From assembly GCF_039645565.1 (NCBI RefSeq), contig NZ_CP147914.1:1299573-1363572 (forward strand): 64,000 nt of DNA, given 5' to 3'. Source of the DNA: Sulfurimonas sp. HSL1-2 (lineage in GTDB: Bacteria > Campylobacterota > Campylobacteria > Campylobacterales > Sulfurimonadaceae). The position numbers were made by a program, and so were the translations under genes. Below are positions 25,382 to 34,921 of this stretch, piece by piece. Position 1 is the first letter of the stretch. Every line of letters starts with the position of its first letter. The notes beneath the pieces were generated by a model. That model ran no database searches and was not told the DNA's origin. It saw only the letters and a program-made list of their open reading frames with translations.

Positions 25382-26655
25382 GAACCCTTCTGATCGCTCT
25401 TCTACTGCTTCCCGCGCTGCTTTTTGCCCGCAGCGGTGTCGTCTCCGGCATTCCCCTGCCCAAGACCTACGTGCTCAACCTCGACCCCTACGAGTGCGAT
25501 ACCGACTGCCTCGAGGATCTCGTCGAACACGAGCAGTTCTTCTCCCTGCTCGCACAGATGCCCGAGCCGGTCGAGGACGAGGCCCTGAACGAACAGCGCC
25601 TGATCTATGTCGCCCTTTTCAACATCGACGGCGCCGTGATCGGGACCGGGGTGCGTTTTGCGCTGCTGCTGCCCGAGCGGGTCATCGGCCGCTACGCCGC
25701 ATCGACGACGAACAGCGTGCTCGCCTACCTGCTTGGCAAGAACCGTGATTTCGAGCTCAAGACCTTCAATATCGGCGGCGAAAGCCCCGATGAGATCCGC
25801 ACCGGCCTCTCCGCCGTCTCGCAGGAGCATTTCCACTACGTGATCGCCCCCTTTACCAAACAGGGTGCCGATACGCTGGTGCAGATGCGCCCGCGCTGCA
25901 ACGTCTATGTGCCCACGGTCAACGTCGCCGACGTGAACGCCACCGAGCTTGAAGAGAGCGGCGGACGTTTCTACTTCGGCGGGATCAACTACAAAGAGCA
26001 GATCGGGAAACTGCTGGAGAACGCCACGCCGCCGCTGGTCATCTTCTATGATCAGTCCGCCCTGGGCGAAGAGCTCAAAAGCGCGGCCGAAAGCGCCTAC
26101 CTCGAGCGTTTCGCAGACGAAGACCCCCGCAGTTTCGATGCGGCCGGCCGTACCATCTACGCCTACCCCATCGACAAGCGGACGACCAACCTGAAACACA
26201 TTCTCGATCAGAATGAAAAACTCCAGCACGGTACGTTCCTGCTCAACACGCCGCTGGTCAAAAGCGCGATGATCATGTCCCAGCTGACCCTCTACGATGC
26301 CAACGCCACACAGGTGCTTGCAACGCAGATCGGCTACAACTCCATGCTCTTCGACATCACCCAGCCGCAGGACCGCGAAAACATGCTCGTCGCCAACTCC
26401 ATCGGGGCGCAGAACGGGGTGCTCGTCGAGAGCAATAAACTGCTGCAGAACGATATCGAGTACGACTGGATCAACTACGCGACGACGCTGGGGATTGACT
26501 ATTTCTACTCGCTGGCCGCGGGATCGCCGCGTGAGTATACTGTACCTATCGAGGATAACCAGGTGGCCTACCCTGTGACGATCTACCGCGCAGGGATTTC
26601 GCGCTTTTCAGCGCTTGGAGAGGAGGAGGAGTCTCCGTTCGACTCACTCTTCTAG
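25378..26655 (+). CDS. Hypothetical periplasmic protein with binding-protein-like fold
   Basis: The 425-aa product begins with a GTG that overlaps the stop of the UDG-like gene and has a signal peptide (LLIALLLLPALLFARS). The body looks like a type I periplasmic-binding or LpoA-like fold: HYVIAPFTKQGADTLVQM, a segment VYVPTVNVAD, then FYFGGINYKEQIGKLLEN and LVIFYDQSALGEEL. It could bind a ligand or a cell-wall enzyme; I cannot name the family. Its 3' end overlaps the convergent thioesterase gene by 12 bases. Confidence 0.6.
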   Translation: MRTLLIALLLLPALLFARSGVVSGIPLPKTYVLNLDPYECDTDCLEDLVEHEQFFSLLAQMPEPVEDEALNEQRLIYVALFNIDGAVIGTGVRFALLLPERVIGRYAASTTNSVLAYLLGKNRDFELKTFNIGGESPDEIRTGLSAVSQEHFHYVIAPFTKQGADTLVQMRPRCNVYVPTVNVADVNATELEESGGRFYFGGINYKEQIGKLLENATPPLVIFYDQSALGEELKSAAESAYLERFADEDPRSFDAAGRTIYAYPIDKRTTNLKHILDQNEKLQHGTFLLNTPLVKSAMIMSQLTLYDANATQVLATQIGYNSMLFDITQPQDRENMLVANSIGAQNGVLVESNKLLQNDIEYDWINYATTLGIDYFYSLAAGSPREYTVPIEDNQVAYPVTIYRAGISRFSALGEEEESPFDSLF

Positions 26656-27024
26656 CAGCGCCTTCAGTTTTTCCTTCCTGGCGGCATCGAGCCGCCCGAT
26701 ACGCCCGTCGGTCATGAGGTAGACAAGCTGCACGTCGAGGGTAAAGAGCAGTTCGTCACCGCGCCGCACCTTCTGATGCATCTGCAGCCCCGTGCCCCTT
26801 ACAGACACCACTTCCACAGAGACCTCCAGCAGATCGCCCAGCACCGCCGAACCGAGATAGTCCGCTTCGATATGGCGCACGACAAAGTGCCCCCCTTCAA
26901 ACAGCGGTGATTCCCCCTTACTGAAGAAGAGCTCGCTGCGGGCGCGTTCGCAGAATTTCAGGTAGTTGGCGTAGTAGACGACGCCGCCCGTGTCCGTGTC
27001 TTCGTAATAGACGCGAATCGTCAT
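26644..27024 (-). CDS. ybgC: YbgC-family acyl-CoA thioesterase
   Basis: This hot-dog fold thioesterase (about 126 aa) has the 4-hydroxybenzoyl-CoA thioesterase signature YEDTDTGGVVYYANYLKFCERAR, with the catalytic Asp in DTDTGG. YbgC enzymes hydrolyse short or medium acyl-CoA or acyl-ACP and often sit near the Tol-Pal genes, but here it trails the glycogen cluster. I prefer ATG 27024; a GTG directly after the glgP stop (27030) is also possible. Confidence 0.9.
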   Translation of the reverse strand: MTIRVYYEDTDTGGVVYYANYLKFCERARSELFFSKGESPLFEGGHFVVRHIEADYLGSAVLGDLLEVSVEVVSVRGTGLQMHQKVRRGDELLFTLDVQLVYLMTDGRIGRLDAARKEKLKALLEE

Positions 27025-27030
27025 CGGCAC

Positions 27031-28668
27031 TTACTTGTACATCAGTTCGTAGTATTCGTGTGCCATCCGGCCCGAGTCGAACTTCGGGATGACGTCCGCC
27101 ATCGCCCGTTTCATCATGTGCGTCCACTGTTCGGGGTGGTCGTAATAGAGCGGGATGATCTGGTCTTCGAGCATATCCATAAGGTTTTTGTTGTCTTCGC
27201 GGTCCTGCTCCTCTGTCGGGGTGCTGTGGTCGATCGGCGGGATGGTAAAGGCATTCATCCCGTTGATGGCGAACTCGGGGTGCCACCCGTCGTCCGTGGA
27301 GAGGTGCAGCGTGCCGTTCATGCTCGCGCTCATCCCGCTCGTACCGCTCGCTTCGCGTGAAACGCGCGGCGTGTTCAGCCAGATATCGCTCCCCTTTTTG
27401 AGGATCGCGGAGAGTTCCAGCTCGTACCCGGCCAGGACGGCCATGCGCTTGAACTGGTGGCTGATGTGGATCAGCTCGTTGAAGAGGTTGACCGCACTGG
27501 TGTCGAAGGGGTACGGCTTTCCGGCCCAGATGACCTGGATAGGGTGTTCCGTCCGTTCGATCAGCGCTTTGAAACGTTCAAAATCGAGCTTGAGGAGCCC
27601 CGGGCGCTTGTACTCGGCGAAACGGCGTGCCCAGACGATGGTGAGCACATCCGGGTCGAACATCTTGCCGGTCTGGTCGGCGACGATGTTGAAGAGCTGG
27701 CGCTTGAGGTGCTTTTTGCGGGCCAGCAGTTCATAATCCTCGTGGCTGTCCAGGGCGGCCTGCATCCCCTTGTCCGTCCAGTAGCGGCGGTTCTGGGCGT
27801 TGGTGATGGAGATGATCTCCGAACGCCCCTCGCAGTCCGCCCACATGCGGTTCGCCACCTCCCCGTGGAACTTGGAGACGGCGTTGGTGATCTTCGAGGC
27901 GCGCAGGGCGCCCACGGTCAGGTTGAAGTTCTCCCCCTGCTCTCCCGTGACCTGGCGGACCTCTTCGAGCGAGAGGCCGTTAAAGAAGCCGAAGCGGTGC
28001 AGCAGGTGGAGATTGTGCTCCTCGTTGCCGGCGGCTTCGGGCGTGTGTGTCGTGAAGGCGACATGCTGTTTCAGCTCTTCGAGCGTACCGTAGCGTTTAT
28101 AGAGTTCGTAGGCCAGCGGGAGGGCATGCCCCTCGTTGAGATGGTAGATATCCACGCTGTGTTTGAGGGACTCCAGGACTTTGACGCCGCCGATTCCCAA
28201 TACGATCTCCTGGGAGATACGCGTCTCCTCGTTGGCGTCGTAGAGTTTATGGGTGATGGTACGCGCAAGGAAGTCGTTCTCCGGAATGTCCGTCGAAAGC
28301 AGGACCACCGGGGCCGACGAGAAGATATCCGGCGGGAGGTAGTACGCCTTGATATGGACTTCCTGCCCGTGGATCTTCACCGTGGCACGGATACCGAGGT
28401 CTTTGAGGAAGTAGTAGTGCTTGCGGATAAAGTTGATCTTGAGGCTGCGGTCCTCGTGCCGCCCCTGGTCATAGTAGCCGTAGCTCCACAAAATACCCAC
28501 ACCGACCATGTTCTGGCGCAGGTCGTAGGCGCTGCGCATGTGTGAACCCGCCAGGAACCCCAGGCCGCCCGAATAGATTTTCAGGGCCTGGTGGATGGCG
28601 AACTCCATGGAGAAGTAGGCAACGGGTTTGGCGTACTTTGGGTCGAAGTCGTAATCATGCAGGATCAT
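27031..28668 (-). CDS. glgP: Alpha-glucan phosphorylase-like protein lacking the PLP lysine
   Basis: Glycogen phosphorylases release glucose-1-phosphate from alpha-1,4 glucan ends using pyridoxal phosphate bound to a Lys. This 545-aa GT35-type protein is of the short class. It starts AYFSMEFAIHQALKIYSGGLG, has HLNEGHALPL and WARRFAEYKRPGLL, and ends EASGTSGMSASMNGTLHLS. In that last motif the cofactor Lys after GM is Ser447, read directly from ATG-AGC. Either it uses another mechanism or it has lost phosphorolysis and acts as a glucan-binding protein. It follows pgi by 5 bases within the glycogen operon. Confidence 0.78.
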   Translation of the reverse strand: MILHDYDFDPKYAKPVAYFSMEFAIHQALKIYSGGLGFLAGSHMRSAYDLRQNMVGVGILWSYGYYDQGRHEDRSLKINFIRKHYYFLKDLGIRATVKIHGQEVHIKAYYLPPDIFSSAPVVLLSTDIPENDFLARTITHKLYDANEETRISQEIVLGIGGVKVLESLKHSVDIYHLNEGHALPLAYELYKRYGTLEELKQHVAFTTHTPEAAGNEEHNLHLLHRFGFFNGLSLEEVRQVTGEQGENFNLTVGALRASKITNAVSKFHGEVANRMWADCEGRSEIISITNAQNRRYWTDKGMQAALDSHEDYELLARKKHLKRQLFNIVADQTGKMFDPDVLTIVWARRFAEYKRPGLLKLDFERFKALIERTEHPIQVIWAGKPYPFDTSAVNLFNELIHISHQFKRMAVLAGYELELSAILKKGSDIWLNTPRVSREASGTSGMSASMNGTLHLSTDDGWHPEFAINGMNAFTIPPIDHSTPTEEQDREDNKNLMDMLEDQIIPLYYDHPEQWTHMMKRAMADVIPKFDSGRMAHEYYELMYK

Positions 28669-28673
28669 TGCGA

Positions 28674-29939
28674 TCAGCCTTTGTCTGTAAATGTTTCATA
28701 GAGGATCACCTTGCCGAGCTCGACGCCCGGCTGGTCGTAGGTATTGACCAGCAGCATTGCACCGACGAGGGATGTCAGCAGTTCATAGTAGATGATCATG
28801 GCACCGACGCTCGGCGCATCGATGGTTTCGATGACGATCCCGTCTGTCGGCACGCCGCTGCGCACGAGGCTTTCGCGGGTGGCGGCGCACTGGGCGTTGA
28901 TAAGGGTGTTGAAGCTCTTGCCGTTGATAAAGTCAGTCTTTTCGATATGCTTGAGCGAGATCTCGGGGATCGTGAGCGGTACGCCGAAATCCTCGATGCT
29001 GATAAAGGTGACCGTCTTGTCCTTCGGCCCTTCGATCAGCAGCTGCAGGAAGGAGTGCTGGTCCACCGAACCGATGAGCCCCACCGGCGTCATGCCGACG
29101 TGCGATCCCATCGCGTCGATCTTGCCCAGGGATTCGCCCCAGAGCTGCACGTACCACTTGGTAAAGTTCTCCAGGTCGTTGGCGTAGGAGAAGAGGACGT
29201 TGATGCTCTGTTCTCTCTCATGCTCGTAGAGAAAGCACGCCTTCTCCAGCAGGTGCTGCTCTTTGCCCCCGAAGAAGGAGCCGAGGAAACTGCCCGCCCC
29301 CTCCAGCAGCGCCGCCGTGTCGTAGCCGGCCAGCGTCAGCGGGATGATCCCCACCGCGCTGAGCACGGAGAAGCGGCCGCCGACGTTGTCGGGAATGTTG
29401 TACTGGCCCAGGCCGTAGGCGTCGCCGAACTGCGAGAGGCCGGAGCCTTTGTCCGTAATGACGATGATCCGCTCGCGGTCCGCACCCTCAAGCTCCAGGC
29501 CGAAATGCGCAATGAGCGTTTTGAAAATGGAGGTCGTCTCGATCGTGCCGCCGGATTTGGAGATCACGATGAAGAGGGTCTTCTCCTTCGTCAGCTTCGC
29601 CATCGTGCGCGTGATGTCGATGGGGTCGGAGTTCTCGAAAAAGTGCAGTGCGCGCTTTTTCGTTCCCCGGGACGCCAGCAGCGAATCCACCGCCTTGATC
29701 CCCAGCGAGGAGCCGCCGATACCGATGACGGCGATGTCCGTAACCGCTCCCGATGCCAGCAGGCTGTTCTGCGTCTCCAGCGCTTTGGCCGCTTCCACCA
29801 GCGACTGGGAACCTTCGGGCAGGTCATAATAACCGATGCGCCCCTTATGCTCTTCGGTCACGACGGCAAACGCCTCCTCCATGACACGATGCTGTGCCTC
29901 CGAACCCTCAAACGTAAAATCGCGATCAAAACGTAACAT
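28674..29939 (-). CDS. pgi: Glucose-6-phosphate isomerase
   Basis: Pgi interconverts glucose-6-phosphate and fructose-6-phosphate and links the glycogen cluster to glycolysis/gluconeogenesis. The protein (about 421 aa) has IGIGGSSLGIKAVDSLL, the phosphate-binding VISKSGGTIETTSIF and DNVGGRFSVLSAVG, as in the shorter bacterial Pgi class. Two ATGs compete: 29945 lies only 2 bases from the AGGGG ribosome-binding site, and 29939 has normal spacing, so I chose 29939. It appears to have its own promoter in the 77-base gap after glgB. Confidence 0.94.
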   Translation of the reverse strand: MLRFDRDFTFEGSEAQHRVMEEAFAVVTEEHKGRIGYYDLPEGSQSLVEAAKALETQNSLLASGAVTDIAVIGIGGSSLGIKAVDSLLASRGTKKRALHFFENSDPIDITRTMAKLTKEKTLFIVISKSGGTIETTSIFKTLIAHFGLELEGADRERIIVITDKGSGLSQFGDAYGLGQYNIPDNVGGRFSVLSAVGIIPLTLAGYDTAALLEGAGSFLGSFFGGKEQHLLEKACFLYEHEREQSINVLFSYANDLENFTKWYVQLWGESLGKIDAMGSHVGMTPVGLIGSVDQHSFLQLLIEGPKDKTVTFISIEDFGVPLTIPEISLKHIEKTDFINGKSFNTLINAQCAATRESLVRSGVPTDGIVIETIDAPSVGAMIIYYELLTSLVGAMLLVNTYDQPGVELGKVILYETFTDKG

Positions 29940-29971
29940 TGTCATCCCCTCATAATTGTTAATTTTATATC

Positions 29972-29977
29972 AGTATA
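29972..29977 (-). promoter_or_regulatory. -10 box before pgi
   Basis: On the minus strand GGCTATACT (TATACT) lies 32 bases before the pgi start, in the only AT-rich gap between glgB and pgi. It may allow pgi-glgP-ybgC to be made independently of glgB. Confidence 0.4.
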
Positions 29978-30016
29978 GCCCTGTTCCGGCCAAAGAAGCG
30001 CCGCCGTATTGAACGA

Positions 30017-31939
30017 CTAATGGGCACTCCGTTTTTTCAGATAGACGACGGCCATCGGCGGCAGCGTCATCGACAGCGAGTACGGGCGTCCGTACATCGG
30101 CATCTCCTCGGCGTAAATCACACCTTCGTTGCCGATCTCCCACCCTTCGTACGCCTTGGCCTGCGAGTTGAAGATCTCCACGTATTCGCCGCCGTCCGGC
30201 AGTGCCAGGCGGTACCCCTCGCGCGTTTCGTCGGCGAAGTTGCAGACGACATAGACCGTCTCATCGGGGTTGTCGCTTTTGCGCATGAAACTGATGCAGT
30301 TGTGGCTGTAATCGGCGTCATCGATCCATTCGAACCCTTTGCGCTCCACGTCGTGCAGGTAGAGCGCCGGTTCGCTGCGGTAGAGGCGGTTGAGCTCGGC
30401 CATCATCGCTTGCAGCCCCTGGTGCAGCGGGAACTCCAGCAGGTGCCACTCCAGGCTGTGCTTGTAGGCCCACTCGGCATACTGGGCGAACTCCCCGCCC
30501 ATGAAGAGCAGCTTTTTGCCCGGGTGGGCCATCATGTAGCCGTAGAGCGCACGCAGGTTGGCGAACTTCTGGTTCGTGTCCCCGGGCATCTTGTTGATGA
30601 GCGAACCTTTCATATGGACGACCTCGTCATGGCTCAGCGGCAGCATGAAGTTCTCGTCGAAGGCGTACCACATGCTGAAGGTGAGCTGGTCGTGGTGGTG
30701 CTGGCGGTAGAACGGGTCGCGGTGCATGTAGGCAAGCGTGTCGTGCATCCACCCCATGTTCCATTTGAAGCCGAACCCGAGCCCGCCGACGTCGGTCGGA
30801 CGCGTCACCATCGGCCAGGCCGTCGACTCCTCCGCGATCATCATGATGTCCGGGAAGGCCGCGTAGGCGGAGGTGTTGAGCTGGCGCAGGAAGGCCACCG
30901 CTTCGAGGTTCTCGTTGCCGCCGTGTTCGTTCGGGACCCATTCGCCCTCTTCGCGGGCGTAGTTGAGGTAGAGCATCGAGGCGACGGCGTCGACCCGGAT
31001 CCCGTCGATGTGGTACTTCTCCAGCCAGAAGAGCGCGGAACTGATGAGAAAAGCCCGGACTTCGTTGCGACCGTAGTTGAAGATGATGCTGCCCCATTCG
31101 GGGTGGTACCCCTGCCGCGGGTCCTCATGCTCGTACAGCGCGGTACCGTCGAAGTTGATCAGGCCGTGCATGTCGACGGCAAAGTGTGACGGCACCCAGT
31201 CCATGATGACGCCGATACCGTTCTGGTGCAGGGCGTCGATCAGGTGCATCAAATCCTGCGGCTCCCCGTAGCGCGACGTCGCGCTGTAGTAGCCCGTCAC
31301 CTGGTAGCCCCATGAGCCGTAGTAGGGGTACTCGGTCAGCGGCATGAACTCGACGTGGGTATAGTTCATCTCCTTGAGATAGGCGACCAGTTCGTCTGCC
31401 AGCTCGAGGTAGGTCAGGTAGCGGTCCCCCTCCTCGACTTTGCGCCGCCAGGAGCCCAGGTGCATCTCGTAGACGCTGACGGGGGCGTCGTGGCGGTTGT
31501 GCGCGGCGCGCGTCCCCATCCACTCCGCATCGTTCCAGCTGTAGGTATCGAGCTCCCAGGTCCGCGATGCGGAGTTGGAGGGCACCTCCGCGTAGAAGGC
31601 GAACGGGTCGGCCTTTTCATGTACGATGTTATGGAACTTCGAGACAATATGGTACTTGTAGGTCAGTCCCGCTTCAATCCCTTCGATGAAGCCTTCCCAG
31701 ATACCCGAACCGTCTTCGCGCAGGCGCAGCGGATGGCGCTCGGGATCGTAGTCGTTGAAATCCCCGCGGACGCTGACACGCTCGGCATTGGGGGCCCAGA
31801 CGGCGAAATAGACGCCGCGGACGCCCTCGCGCTCCATGAAATGCGATCCCATCTTTTCAAAAAGTTTCGTGTGGGTCCCCTCTTTGAAGAGGTAGATGTC
31901 GAGTTCGGAAAAGCGCGAAATATCGTAATGGATCGTCAT
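30017..31939 (-). CDS. glgB: 1,4-alpha-glucan branching enzyme
   Basis: GlgB cuts alpha-1,4 chains and rejoins them as alpha-1,6 branches. The 640-aa protein has an N-terminal CBM48 domain (VYFAVWAPNAERVSVRGDFNDYD, about 40-130) and a GH13 barrel. Its conserved regions are MDWVPSHFAVD, GIRVDAVASMLY (nucleophile Asp), MIAEESTAWP (acid/base Glu) and LPLSHDEVVH. It ends with the all-beta C-terminal domain. This is the usual GH13_9 layout. It starts 11 bases after the stop of glgA. Confidence 0.96.
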   Translation of the reverse strand: MTIHYDISRFSELDIYLFKEGTHTKLFEKMGSHFMEREGVRGVYFAVWAPNAERVSVRGDFNDYDPERHPLRLREDGSGIWEGFIEGIEAGLTYKYHIVSKFHNIVHEKADPFAFYAEVPSNSASRTWELDTYSWNDAEWMGTRAAHNRHDAPVSVYEMHLGSWRRKVEEGDRYLTYLELADELVAYLKEMNYTHVEFMPLTEYPYYGSWGYQVTGYYSATSRYGEPQDLMHLIDALHQNGIGVIMDWVPSHFAVDMHGLINFDGTALYEHEDPRQGYHPEWGSIIFNYGRNEVRAFLISSALFWLEKYHIDGIRVDAVASMLYLNYAREEGEWVPNEHGGNENLEAVAFLRQLNTSAYAAFPDIMMIAEESTAWPMVTRPTDVGGLGFGFKWNMGWMHDTLAYMHRDPFYRQHHHDQLTFSMWYAFDENFMLPLSHDEVVHMKGSLINKMPGDTNQKFANLRALYGYMMAHPGKKLLFMGGEFAQYAEWAYKHSLEWHLLEFPLHQGLQAMMAELNRLYRSEPALYLHDVERKGFEWIDDADYSHNCISFMRKSDNPDETVYVVCNFADETREGYRLALPDGGEYVEIFNSQAKAYEGWEIGNEGVIYAEEMPMYGRPYSLSMTLPPMAVVYLKKRSAH

Positions 31940-31950
31940 GTAAACTCCGT

Positions 31951-33438
31951 TTATTGGTGGCGGCTGCTGCGCCGGCCGCCGATGATATGGCAGTAGATGT
32001 CACTGTAGGCCTCGGCGGCGACTTCCCAGTCAAAACGCTGTTCCATCGCATTCAGACGCATCTGGTCGATGGCATCCGGGTCCTCGTACCACGTCTCCAC
32101 CGCCCATTTGACAGTATTAGAGAGCGCATCCGGCGTCGCGAAATCGAACTTGAAGCCGGTGCCGCTCTGCTGGTCGCCGCCGTAGTTCACGATCGTATCG
32201 TCGAGCCCGCCGGTGGCGCGCACGATGGGCAGCGTGCCGTACCGGAGGCTGTAGATCTGGTTGAGCCCGCAGGGTTCGAAGAGCGAGGGCATCAGGAACA
32301 TGTCGCTGCCCGCCTCGATGCGGTGCGCCAGGTCGTTGCGGTAGCCGATGTAGCAGGCGAATTTGTCGGGGTACTTGGCGGCTACGTCGCTGAAGAAATA
32401 CTCCGCCCACTTCTCGCCCGTTCCGAGCAGAACGATCTGGATGTCCAGCTCCATCAGGTTCCAGATGGCCCCTGCCAGCAGCCCGATCCCTTTTTGATCC
32501 GCGAGGCGGCCGACGAGACCGATCAGCGGCACGTCCGCGCGTTCCGGCAGGCTGAATTCGCGCTGAAGGTCCTGTTTGCAGAGTGCCTTCCCGGCAAGGT
32601 TGTCGGCATCAAAATGCTTCGTGATGAAGGGGTCGACCGCCGGGCTCCACTCGTCGTAATCGACGCCGTTGAGGATGCCGTAGAGCTTGCTGGCATTGGC
32701 GTCGATGAGCCCTTCCAGTCCCCAGCCGAACTCCGCCGTGCGGATCTCGCTGGCGTACTTGCGGCTGACGGCATTGACGGCGTCGGCGTGGACAATCCCG
32801 GCCTTGAGCAGGTTGATCCCCCCGAACTCCTCGAGTTCGTCGGCGTTGTAGTGCTCCCAGCCGACGCCCAGCACATCCATCGCGCCCTTGTAGAACTTGC
32901 CCTGGTGCTGGAGGTTGTGGATCGTCAGCAGCGTGCCGGTATTCTCGAAATCGGGGTCGAATGCGTAGGTCGTGTTGATCAGCAGCGGGATCGCCGCCGT
33001 ATGCCAGTCGTTCGTATGGATGACGTCGGGTTTGAAACGGAGCTTCTTCGCCAGCTGTAAAACGGCCTTGGAGAAGAAAATGAAACGGTTGTCGTTGTCC
33101 CCGTACGCCTGGCCGTCCTCGTCGTAAAGCCCCTTGCGCCCGAAGAAGCCCTCGTGGTCGATGAAATAGACGGGGACATCGCTGCCGGGGAGCACCCCTT
33201 CGTAGACCGCGGCCCACGCTTCGCCCATGCTGCCCATCGGCACGCCCAGGGAGCCGTCGAGCTTCTTGAGCTTGTACTTCTCGATGTCGACGATATAGTA
33301 GCGCGGCATGACGACGCGCACGTCATGGCCCAGGGCGCGCAGCGCCTTGGGAAGTGCACCGGCAACATCGGCGAGACCGCCGCTTTTGGCGAAAGGGACG
33401 ACTTCGGATGCCGCCAGCAGAATATTGAATGATGTCAT
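31951..33438 (-). CDS. glgA: Glycogen synthase, copy 1
   Basis: GlgA extends alpha-1,4 glucan using an NDP-glucose donor, usually ADP-glucose in bacteria. The 495-aa GT5 protein has the N-terminal donor-binding motif EVVPFAKSGGLADV (KxGG), HTNDWHTAAIPLL and the C-terminal E-x7-E motif SLFEPCGLNQIYSLRYG. It lies between a second glgA and glgB on the same strand. It differs from its neighbour along most of its length, so this is not a recent duplication. Confidence 0.95.
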   Translation of the reverse strand: MTSFNILLAASEVVPFAKSGGLADVAGALPKALRALGHDVRVVMPRYYIVDIEKYKLKKLDGSLGVPMGSMGEAWAAVYEGVLPGSDVPVYFIDHEGFFGRKGLYDEDGQAYGDNDNRFIFFSKAVLQLAKKLRFKPDVIHTNDWHTAAIPLLINTTYAFDPDFENTGTLLTIHNLQHQGKFYKGAMDVLGVGWEHYNADELEEFGGINLLKAGIVHADAVNAVSRKYASEIRTAEFGWGLEGLIDANASKLYGILNGVDYDEWSPAVDPFITKHFDADNLAGKALCKQDLQREFSLPERADVPLIGLVGRLADQKGIGLLAGAIWNLMELDIQIVLLGTGEKWAEYFFSDVAAKYPDKFACYIGYRNDLAHRIEAGSDMFLMPSLFEPCGLNQIYSLRYGTLPIVRATGGLDDTIVNYGGDQQSGTGFKFDFATPDALSNTVKWAVETWYEDPDAIDQMRLNAMEQRFDWEVAAEAYSDIYCHIIGGRRSSRHQ

Positions 33439-33487
33439 GCAATCCCTCGTGTTGAAATACGGATGGTCCCGGATGCGATAAAGGGGG

Positions 33488-34921
33488 TCATTTTACCGCG
33501 CTCCCGCTGATTTTCCGGTACAGCGCGGCGTAGGCCGAGGCACTTTGGCCCCAGGAGACGTCCGCGTGCATATTGTGGGTTGCGGCCCTTGACCACGCCT
33601 TCGCGTCACGGTAGAGTTCCAGGGCCGTCTCAAAGGCCGCCAACAGGGCCTCAGGCGTCGCCTCGTCAAAGGTGATCCCGCAGGCCGTAGGCGTCTCCTG
33701 CATCCTCGTGATCGGTGCGACGGTATCGGCAAGCCCCCCGACAGCGTGGACGATCGGTACGGCGCCGTAGTGGGCCGCGATCATCTGGTTGAGGCCGCAG
33801 GGCTCGAACAGGGAGGGCATCAGCAGGAAATCCGCCGCCGCGTACATCCGGTGGGCCAGCGCCTCGTCGTAACCGAAAAAGAGGTGGAGGTTCGGATGTG
33901 CCTCTGCCACGGCTTCGAACCGCGGGTGGTACCGGGGTTCGCCTTCGCCCAGGATGGCGATGTTGCAGGGCAGCGCCGCCATCTGCGGGAGCGCCTCGAG
34001 GAGCATGTCGATCCCCTTCTGCCAGGTGAAGCGCCCGATGAAGATAAAGAGCGGCAGCCCCGCATCTTCCAGCCCCGCATCTTCCAGGTAGCGCTTCTTG
34101 TTCGACAGTTTCCCCCGCGGTGTTTTATAGGGGCGCAAAAGGCTCTTGTCCGTCTGCGGCGAAAAGTGCTCCGTATCGATACCGTTGGCGATGCCGCTCA
34201 GGCGGGTGCGGTGTTTTTCCAGGTACCCTTCCAGCCCGCAGCCGAACCGGTGCGTGAGAATCTCCTCCGCGTACGTGGGGCTCACCGTCGTGACGGCATC
34301 CGCATAGCCGATGCCCGCCTTCATCAGGTTGACCCGGTCATAGTATTCGATCCCTTCGAGGGTGAAATGGCGCTTGTCGATCCCCAGCGCAGAGAGGGCC
34401 TTCTTCGGAAAGTCCCCCTGGTAGGCGAGGTTGTGGATCGTATAGACGGTCCGCGCCTTGAGCGTCTCGTCATCGGCGATGATCAGCGCCGCCAGGGCCG
34501 TCTGCCAGTCATTGAGATGGACGATGTCGCTCTGCATCGCTCTGGCCAGTTCCGTCACCGCATAGCTGAAGAGGCCGAAACGCTCCGCATTGTCGTCGTA
34601 CCCCTCCCCCGGTGGGCCGTAGAGGTAATCGCGGTCGCAGAGCTGCGGTTCATAAACGAACAGGTACGTCCGTTCCTCATAACGGCTTTCATAAAGGGAA
34701 ACCGTCCGGCGCTCCGACCCCAGCATCACGTCGAAAGAATCCGTCGGCCCTTCGATGGCGTACTTCTGCCGGTCGACCGTGTGGTAGAGCGGCATCACCA
34801 CGGCCACGTCGAAAGCATTCGCGAGCGCCTTAGGCAGGCTGTAACCGACATCTGCCAGACCGCCGGTCTTAGCAAACGGGTACACCTCGCTGGCCGCGAA
34901 GAGTACCTTCGGCTTACGCAT
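33488..34921 (-). CDS. glgA: Glycogen synthase, copy 2
   Basis: This second GT5 protein (about 477 aa) has EVYPFAKTGGLADVGYSLPKAL (KxGG), HLNDWQTALAALI and SLFEPCGLNQMIAAHYG, so both catalytic regions are intact. A small tandem repeat (LEDAGLEDAGLP) comes from a local DNA duplication near 34060-34090. ATG 34921 overlaps the last 8 bases of the galT-like gene, and in-frame upstream codons lie inside that gene. Two synthases side by side suggest a split of work, such as initiation versus elongation, or two donors; this is inferred. Confidence 0.93.
   Translation of the reverse strand: MRKPKVLFAASEVYPFAKTGGLADVGYSLPKALANAFDVAVVMPLYHTVDRQKYAIEGPTDSFDVMLGSERRTVSLYESRYEERTYLFVYEPQLCDRDYLYGPPGEGYDDNAERFGLFSYAVTELARAMQSDIVHLNDWQTALAALIIADDETLKARTVYTIHNLAYQGDFPKKALSALGIDKRHFTLEGIEYYDRVNLMKAGIGYADAVTTVSPTYAEEILTHRFGCGLEGYLEKHRTRLSGIANGIDTEHFSPQTDKSLLRPYKTPRGKLSNKKRYLEDAGLEDAGLPLFIFIGRFTWQKGIDMLLEALPQMAALPCNIAILGEGEPRYHPRFEAVAEAHPNLHLFFGYDEALAHRMYAAADFLLMPSLFEPCGLNQMIAAHYGAVPIVHAVGGLADTVAPITRMQETPTACGITFDEATPEALLAAFETALELYRDAKAWSRAATHNMHADVSWGQSASAYAALYRKISGSAVK

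Noticed and set aside
27457-28545. Long plus-strand frame (362 aa) opposite glgP
   Set aside because: It mirrors the codons of the recognised GT35 gene; such antisense frames are common in GC-rich DNA, and this one has no family features.
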